A DNA stretch of 19,599 nt from M55B129 sp034189085 (GTDB lineage: Bacteria; Bacillota; Dethiobacteria; DTU022), in assembly GCA_034189085.1 (NCBI GenBank), contig JAXHVH010000044.1, positions 1-19,599 on the forward strand, in the 5' to 3' direction. The stretch's first letter is position 1. Each line of letters begins with the position of its first letter. Of the stretch, positions 16,292-19,599 are shown piece after piece. Position numbers and translations under genes: made by a program. Below the pieces are notes generated by a model. It saw only the letters and a list, made by a program, of their open reading frames with translations, was not told the origin of the DNA and did not search any database.

Positions 16292-16374
16292 AAATGAATG
16301 TGAAATTTGTCATTTGCAGTAACAGCCGTTTTGCAGTTTACGGATAATTACTTGCCTTGATTGGAGGAAATTTT

Positions 16375-17370
16375 GTGGAAAGAGAACTATCGCTTGAATT
16401 TGTTCGTGTTACCGAAGCAGCAGCCCTTTCTTCAGGGCGATGGATGGGCCGTGGCAATAAAGAGGCAGCCGACCAGGCTGCAGTTGATGCCATGCGTGCC
16501 GTATTCGACACGGTAAATATTGACGGCACGGTGGTCATTGGAGAAGGAGAAAAAGATGAAGCTCCCATGCTTTATATCGGGGAAAAGGTAGGCACAGGCA
16601 GTGAGCCGGTTGTCGATGTGGCCGTTGACCCGCTGGAGGGGACCAATCTTGTAGCCAAGGGGCTGCCCAATGCCCTGGCAGTTGTGGCCATAGCTCCAAA
16701 AGGTTGCCTTTTGAAAGCTCCTGATATTTTCTACATGAACAAGATCGCTGTTGGCCCACAGGCCAGGGGGTGCATCGATCTTGATGCAACTGTCGAAGAT
16801 AATCTTAAAGCCGTAGCCCGGGCTAAAAAACGTGAGATAAGTGATTTAACGGCAATTATTCTTGAAAGGCCACGTCACGAAAAACTAATGGCCGAAATTC
16901 GTGCTGCCGGTGCCCGGGTCAAACTGATCAGCGATGGTGATGTGTCGGCTGCTATTGCTACAGCCATAGACTATTCAGGGGTGGATATTCTATTTGGCAT
17001 TGGCGGTGCGCCGGAGGGAGTCCTTGCAGCGGCAGCTTTAAAAATTCTGGGAGGAGACATGCAGGCTCGCCTGGTCCCCAGGGAAACTGGAGCAGAGGTA
17101 CAGGGGCAGAGGACCGATGGACAAACCCTTTCCAGGCTGCTCCAGCTTGATGACCTTGCTAAAGGGGAAGACCTTTTCTTTGCCGCCACCGGGATAACCG
17201 ATGGTGATATGCTTGACGGTGTTCGTTACCGGGGGCGGACAGCGGAAACTCATTCCCTGGTGATGAGAGGGATGACCGGGACTATCCGGAATGTCAGGGC
17301 TACCCATACCCTTGCCCGTAAACCCCACTTCGTGTCACGGGATGCCGAATGCCGCCTGAAAAATAACTAG
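16375..17370 (+). CDS. glpX: Class II fructose-1,6-bisphosphatase GlpX
   Basis: A 331-residue enzyme that hydrolyses fructose 1,6-bisphosphate to fructose 6-phosphate in gluconeogenesis. It starts MERELSLEFVRVTEAAAL and carries the class II metal and catalytic motifs: D33 in KEAADQAAV, GEGEKDEAPML (E57), DPLEGT (85-90) and GIGGAPEGV. Spacing is the same as in the well-known E. coli GlpX. GTG 16375 is chosen because GGAGG lies at 16363-16367, seven bases upstream; the in-frame TTG at 16357 would put that site inside the gene. Its stop codon is the 3' end of a hairpin loop (17347-17379). It may be co-transcribed with arcA. Some GlpX proteins also act on sedoheptulose 1,7-bisphosphate; this is not decidable here. 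Confidence 0.95.
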   Translation: MERELSLEFVRVTEAAALSSGRWMGRGNKEAADQAAVDAMRAVFDTVNIDGTVVIGEGEKDEAPMLYIGEKVGTGSEPVVDVAVDPLEGTNLVAKGLPNALAVVAIAPKGCLLKAPDIFYMNKIAVGPQARGCIDLDATVEDNLKAVARAKKREISDLTAIILERPRHEKLMAEIRAAGARVKLISDGDVSAAIATAIDYSGVDILFGIGGAPEGVLAAAALKILGGDMQARLVPRETGAEVQGQRTDGQTLSRLLQLDDLAKGEDLFFAATGITDGDMLDGVRYRGRTAETHSLVMRGMTGTIRNVRATHTLARKPHFVSRDAECRLKNN

Positions 17371-17379
17371 GCGGCATTC
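17347..17379. other. Stem-loop spanning the glpX stop codon
   Basis: GAATGCCGCCT (17347-17357) pairs perfectly with AGGCGGCATTC (17369-17379) across an 11-base A-rich loop. The TAG stop sits at the loop-stem junction. No U-run follows on either strand, so this is a weak terminator at best, perhaps serving the convergent glpX and usp transcripts. Confidence 0.5.
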
Positions 17380-17414
17380 AGTAGAAAAATGTTATCCAAT
17401 TTTCCTGCTCATGT

Positions 17415-17867
17415 TCACTTGACAATCAGGACGTTAGTTTTGGCAGCCTGCAGTACTGCGTTACTTACGCTGCCGAGGAATAAATTTTTTATGCCGCTGT
17501 TGCCTCGCCGGCCTATAACAATCAAGTCGTAATTGTCATCGGCGGCAATCTGGGAAATCACCTCGGGAGGGTGCCCCATTTTAAAAATTGTCTGGACTGG
17601 TATGTTATGTTTTTCAAAGGCTTTAACCGCTTTAGCAAAATATTGTTTCCGTTCTTCGAAAAGCCTTGAATCTAAGTCTTTCAGCTGTGCTTCTTCTTCC
17701 AGGGAAAAGGGATATTGCCCCTGCCAGTAATCGGGAAAGAGAGCAGAACTTTCGTGTACGTGAATGATTGCCACTTCATTAATTGAGCAGTCACCGACCA
17801 TCTCGGAAGCTACTGCAATGGCCTTTTCACTGTTTACAGAGCCGTCTGTACAAACGAGTATTTTCAT
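17415..17867 (-). CDS. Universal stress protein (UspA family)
   Basis: A 150-residue single Usp domain. It begins MKILVCTDGS with the nucleotide-contact Asp near the end of strand one, and has the ATP-binding motif G119-x2-G122-x9-G132-S133 (GRRGNSGIKNLFLGS), ending TNVLIVK. This is the ATP-binding MJ0577-like subgroup. Such proteins aid survival under growth arrest or other stress, but individual roles vary. Start ATG 17867 has GAGGGAGG about eight bases upstream. It is divergent from the PLP enzyme at 18056 and convergent with glpX. Confidence 0.95.
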   Translation of the reverse strand: MKILVCTDGSVNSEKAIAVASEMVGDCSINEVAIIHVHESSALFPDYWQGQYPFSLEEEAQLKDLDSRLFEERKQYFAKAVKAFEKHNIPVQTIFKMGHPPEVISQIAADDNYDLIVIGRRGNSGIKNLFLGSVSNAVLQAAKTNVLIVK

Positions 17868-18055
17868 TTTATCATCCTCCCTCGGTTATGAATAATTCGG
17901 CAGGAGTCGGCAATAACCTTCTTTGTGAATTTCAGGTTTGAGGCAATTTCTGGAAGAAGGGCAAAGGGTGCAGACGGTTGCCATGTAAGCTTATATTTTA
18001 TACAGGCCACTAACCTGGCTAAATCTTTCTTGGATAATTGGGAGAAGGATAAAAA

Positions 18056-19003
18056 TTGAAAGAGCCCACGATAGAAGACATAAAAGCGGCGGCAGCAAGA
18101 ATAAAACCTTATGTGCACCGTACCCCCGTTTTAACTTCCGCGGCTGTTAATCGACTGGCCGAAGCGGAAGTATTCTTGAAATGTGAAAATTTGCAGAAGA
18201 CAGGTGCATTTAAAGCCCGTGGTGCTGTAAATGCTGTGTTCAGTATTGATGAAGGATACGCCGGGAAAGGTGTCTCCACTCATTCTTCCGGCAATCATGC
18301 CGCTGCCCTGGCATACGCCGCCCGCTGCCGGGGTATCAAAGCCTTTGTTGTTATGCCGGAAAATGCTTCACCGGTAAAAAAAGCGGCAGTGGCGGAATAC
18401 GGCGCAGAAATCACATTTTGTCGCCCTACCCTGAAAGAGAGAGAGGAAACCCTGCAGGCTATTGCCCGGGATAGTGGATCCGTTATTATCCATCCCTATA
18501 ATGACCTGAGGGTAATTGCCGGTCAGGCTACTGCTGCTATGGAACTGCTGGAAGAGATACCTTATCTTGATGCCGTTATTGCTCCGGTTGGTGGGGGCGG
18601 ATTACTTAGTGGGACGTTGCTGGCTGTGTCTGCGTTGAAAGGGAGTGCGGCTGTTTACGGCGCCGAGCCTTCCGGTGCCGACGATGCCTATCGTTCGTTG
18701 CAGGCGGGGCACCTGATTCCCATTCAGAATCCGGACACTGTGGCTGATGGATTGCGTACATCCCTCGGAGATTTGACTTTTCCGATCATCCAAAAATACG
18801 TTACAGGAATCCTGACGGTTGATGATGGTGCGATTATCAGGACGATGAAAATGCTATGGGAAAGGATGAAGCTGGTTGTCGAACCGTCAGCAACCCTGCC
18901 GCTGGCTGTTTTGTTAGCCAGGAGAGAAGAAATCAGCGGTTGCCGGATAGGCCTGATAATTTCGGGGGGCAATGCTGATCTCAGCCATCTCCCATGGCAA
19001 TAA
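18056..19003 (+). CDS. PLP-dependent serine racemase / threonine (or hydroxyaspartate) dehydratase-like enzyme
   Basis: A 315-residue fold-type II PLP enzyme without the C-terminal ACT domain of biosynthetic IlvA. K53 in GAFKARGA is the Schiff-base lysine; SSGNH (77-81) holds the cofactor, with S78 at the position of the racemisation serine; GGGG at 179-182 grips the phosphate; S303 in SGGN contacts the pyridine nitrogen. E204-x3-A208-x-D210 (AEPSGADD) matches the divalent-metal site of eukaryotic-type serine racemase, and WERMKLVVEPSA is also closest to that group rather than to TdcB. Expected activities are D/L-serine interconversion and/or deamination of serine, threonine or threo-3-hydroxyaspartate. 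TTG 18056 is supported by GGGAGAAGG at 18040-18048. It ends three bases before the convergent ferredoxin gene. Confidence 0.85.
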   Translation: MKEPTIEDIKAAAARIKPYVHRTPVLTSAAVNRLAEAEVFLKCENLQKTGAFKARGAVNAVFSIDEGYAGKGVSTHSSGNHAAALAYAARCRGIKAFVVMPENASPVKKAAVAEYGAEITFCRPTLKEREETLQAIARDSGSVIIHPYNDLRVIAGQATAAMELLEEIPYLDAVIAPVGGGGLLSGTLLAVSALKGSAAVYGAEPSGADDAYRSLQAGHLIPIQNPDTVADGLRTSLGDLTFPIIQKYVTGILTVDDGAIIRTMKMLWERMKLVVEPSATLPLAVLLARREEISGCRIGLIISGGNADLSHLPWQ

Positions 19004-19006
19004 GAG

Positions 19007-19216
19007 CTAACCGGAAAGATTGATTGCTTTCAGGGGGCAAGCATTGGCGCAGCGTGAGCATCCCTTGCACGGTGAGGGATTGGCAAAGGGAATGTCGTAA
19101 GGATCTTCCTGCACCAGGATTTTTAGCGGGCAGGCCAGCGCAGCGGCGCAGATGCCATCGGGACATTGATCCGGGTGGCATTTTTTGTAATTGATTATGG
19201 CAATGGAGTTTGGCAA
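19007..19216 (-). CDS. Small ferredoxin with two [4Fe-4S] motifs, the first atypical
   Basis: A 69-residue cytoplasmic electron carrier or ferredoxin-like module. The second cluster is standard: C50-x2-C53-x2-C56-x3-C60-P. The first set is widely spaced: C13-x4-C18-x4-C23-x5-C29-P. The pattern IAIxxxxKCxPxxC followed by a normal cluster recalls the N-terminal iron-sulfur domain of ABCE1/RLI proteins, though the ATPase is absent. Start TTG 19216 is uncertain: only a weak AGG lies upstream, and the frame stays open for six more codons to a TGA. The gene faces the PLP enzyme tail to tail with a 3-base gap and no terminator, so antisense read-through between them is likely. Partner enzyme unknown. 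Confidence 0.75.
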   Translation of the reverse strand: MPNSIAIINYKKCHPDQCPDGICAAALACPLKILVQEDPYDIPFANPSPCKGCSRCANACPLKAINLSG

Positions 19217-19343
19217 ATAATCGCCTGATTTCCTTCAAAGGTTTCATAAATTGCTATTATTTTAATATTAAGATATTATAATAATAGATTACTATTAGTC
19301 AAGGTTCTTCAAAATGGGCATTTATTTTTTATAGGAGTGTTAT

Positions 19344-19370
19344 ATGATACCTCCTGAAGGAGGGGAGTAA
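19344..19370 (+). CDS. 8-codon leader-type reading frame (MIPPEGGE)
   Basis: ATG 19344 follows AGGAG (19333-19337) at six bases and reads MIPPEGGE before TAA. Its codons overlap the 5' arm and loop of the hairpin that ends in six T. This is the arrangement of a translated leader peptide controlling a terminator. Pro-Pro slows ribosomes in general. It could equally be chance, since the SD-like purines are part of the palindrome. Confidence 0.3.
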   Translation: MIPPEGGE

Positions 19371-19380
19371 GGTATTTTTT
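19347..19380 (+). terminator. Terminator-like hairpin, possible attenuator
   Basis: ATACCT (19347-19352) pairs with AGGTAT (19370-19375), followed by TTTTTT to 19380; inner CTCC/GGAG or CCTCCT/AGGAGG pairings offer alternative folds. It lies about 340 bases beyond the PLP enzyme stop, so it could end that transcript or act as an attenuator for the gene at the right edge. Confidence 0.45.
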
Positions 19381-19386
19381 CATTAA

Positions 19387-19414
19387 TGGACAACTCCTTG
19401 CATTGTATTATACT
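19387..19414 (+). promoter_or_regulatory. Candidate sigma-A promoter for the gene at the right edge
   Basis: TGGACA (19387-19392) and TATACT (19409-19414) each match consensus at five of six positions, with a 16-base spacer. The predicted start near 19421 gives a leader of about 170 bases before the ATG at the right edge. Confidence 0.5.
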
Positions 19415-19485
19415 ATTATAACTCTCTTCACAACGAAATTATAAAAGAGGTCCCAACATTCCGTAAATGATCTTTGAAATGTTAA

Positions 19486-19536
19486 TTCCCAAAGTAAGTT
19501 CTACAGTGGACCACGGTGTAGCATTTAGTTTGGGAA
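19486..19536 (+). other. Foldable leader RNA upstream of the gene at the right edge
   Basis: TTCCCAAA (19486-19493) pairs perfectly with TTTGGGAA (19529-19536). Inside, CTACA (19501-19505) pairs with TGTAG (19517-19521). The two nested stems lie between the candidate promoter and the ribosome binding site. No known riboswitch class was recognised. Confidence 0.35.
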
Positions 19537-19593
19537 GTATTTTTAGTAGAATTAAGTCTGGGAAGTTTTCCTTAAAAGAGAAGGAGAGAATGA

Positions 19594-19599
19594 ATGAAA
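19594..19599 (+). CDS. First codons of a gene cut by the window edge
   Basis: ATG 19594 follows AAGGAGAG (19581-19588) at a good distance and only two codons are visible (Met-Lys). ATG 19590 in another frame is closer to the site and less likely. Nothing can be said about the product. Confidence 0.45.

Larger units (their letters stand above)
19217..19593. other. AT-rich non-coding region before a gene at the right edge
   Basis: No protein-coding gene of ordinary size is visible here. From left to right it holds an AT-rich stretch with a TAATAG-ATTA-CTATTA dyad near 19285, an 8-codon frame with its own ribosome binding site (19344-19370) overlapping a terminator-like hairpin (19347-19380), a promoter candidate (19387-19414), a foldable leader (19486-19536), and a ribosome binding site at about 19581-19588. 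Confidence 0.6.

Noticed and set aside
17864..18118. 84-codon minus-strand frame across the usp/PLP-enzyme divergent region
   Set aside because: It overlaps the start of the PLP enzyme and the likely promoters of both genes, and its protein is Cys/Arg/Phe-rich without a domain.
19347..19366. CCTCCTGAAGGAGG as a CsoR-like copper operator
   Set aside because: The dyad lacks the outer symmetrical TAC/GTA flanks expected of such operators, and no metal gene is visible. The hairpin reading is simpler.

Overview
The window looks like chromosomal DNA from a Bacillota (Firmicutes) bacterium, most likely a Clostridia-type anaerobe. This is inferred from strong AGGAGG-type ribosome binding sites, frequent TTG and GTG starts, a PhoP/PhoR two-component pair directly upstream of pstSCAB-phoU, and a Pho-box-like array spaced as in Gram-positives. 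The species cannot be named from the sequence. I see no transposase, integrase, CRISPR array, tRNA or rRNA.

Layout. Positions 1-260 hold the tail of an upstream transcription unit, with a possible terminator. Positions 261-7614 (+) form a complete phosphate-sensing and uptake block: response regulator, sensor kinase, lipoprotein PstS, permeases PstC and PstA, ATPase PstB, and PhoU. A phased TTTAA(C/T)-like array and a hairpin precede pstS, and a strong stem-loop separates pstS from pstC. The start of pstB is unusual: the good ribosome binding site serves a 19-codon frame that ends inside pstB.

Positions 7677-13858 (-) hold a PAS-PAS-GGDEF-HD-GYP protein interrupted by an in-frame UAG in the HD-GYP domain, a monoacylglycerol-lipase-like hydrolase, a GAF-GAF-HD-GYP protein whose conserved N-terminus runs upstream of its first ATG, and a BCCT compatible-solute transporter with a good sigma-A promoter. 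At 13979-14336 (+) there is a decayed remnant of a third PAS/GGDEF/HD-GYP gene. The region therefore held three cyclic-di-GMP signalling loci, of which at least two appear damaged.

Positions 14484-19003 hold metabolic and stress genes: a cold-shock protein (-), a stand-alone arginine deiminase (+), class II fructose-1,6-bisphosphatase GlpX (+), a universal stress protein (-) and a serine-racemase/threonine-dehydratase-like PLP enzyme (+). The last of these is tail to tail, 3 bases apart, with a small 8-Cys ferredoxin (-). Positions 19217-19599 are AT-rich and non-coding. They contain an 8-codon reading frame overlapping a terminator-like hairpin, a candidate promoter, a structured leader, and the ribosome binding site of a gene that starts at the right edge.

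Functionally, the phosphate block is a self-contained regulon: PhoR/PhoP senses starvation, PstSCAB imports phosphate and PhoU damps signalling. The rest suggests a free-living cell dealing with osmotic stress (BCCT), cold and general stress (Csp, Usp), cyclic-di-GMP signalling, arginine catabolism and gluconeogenesis. I found no clearly new multi-gene system. The most unusual items are the UAG-split c-di-GMP enzyme and its decaying neighbours, the pstB start, and the leader at the right edge.
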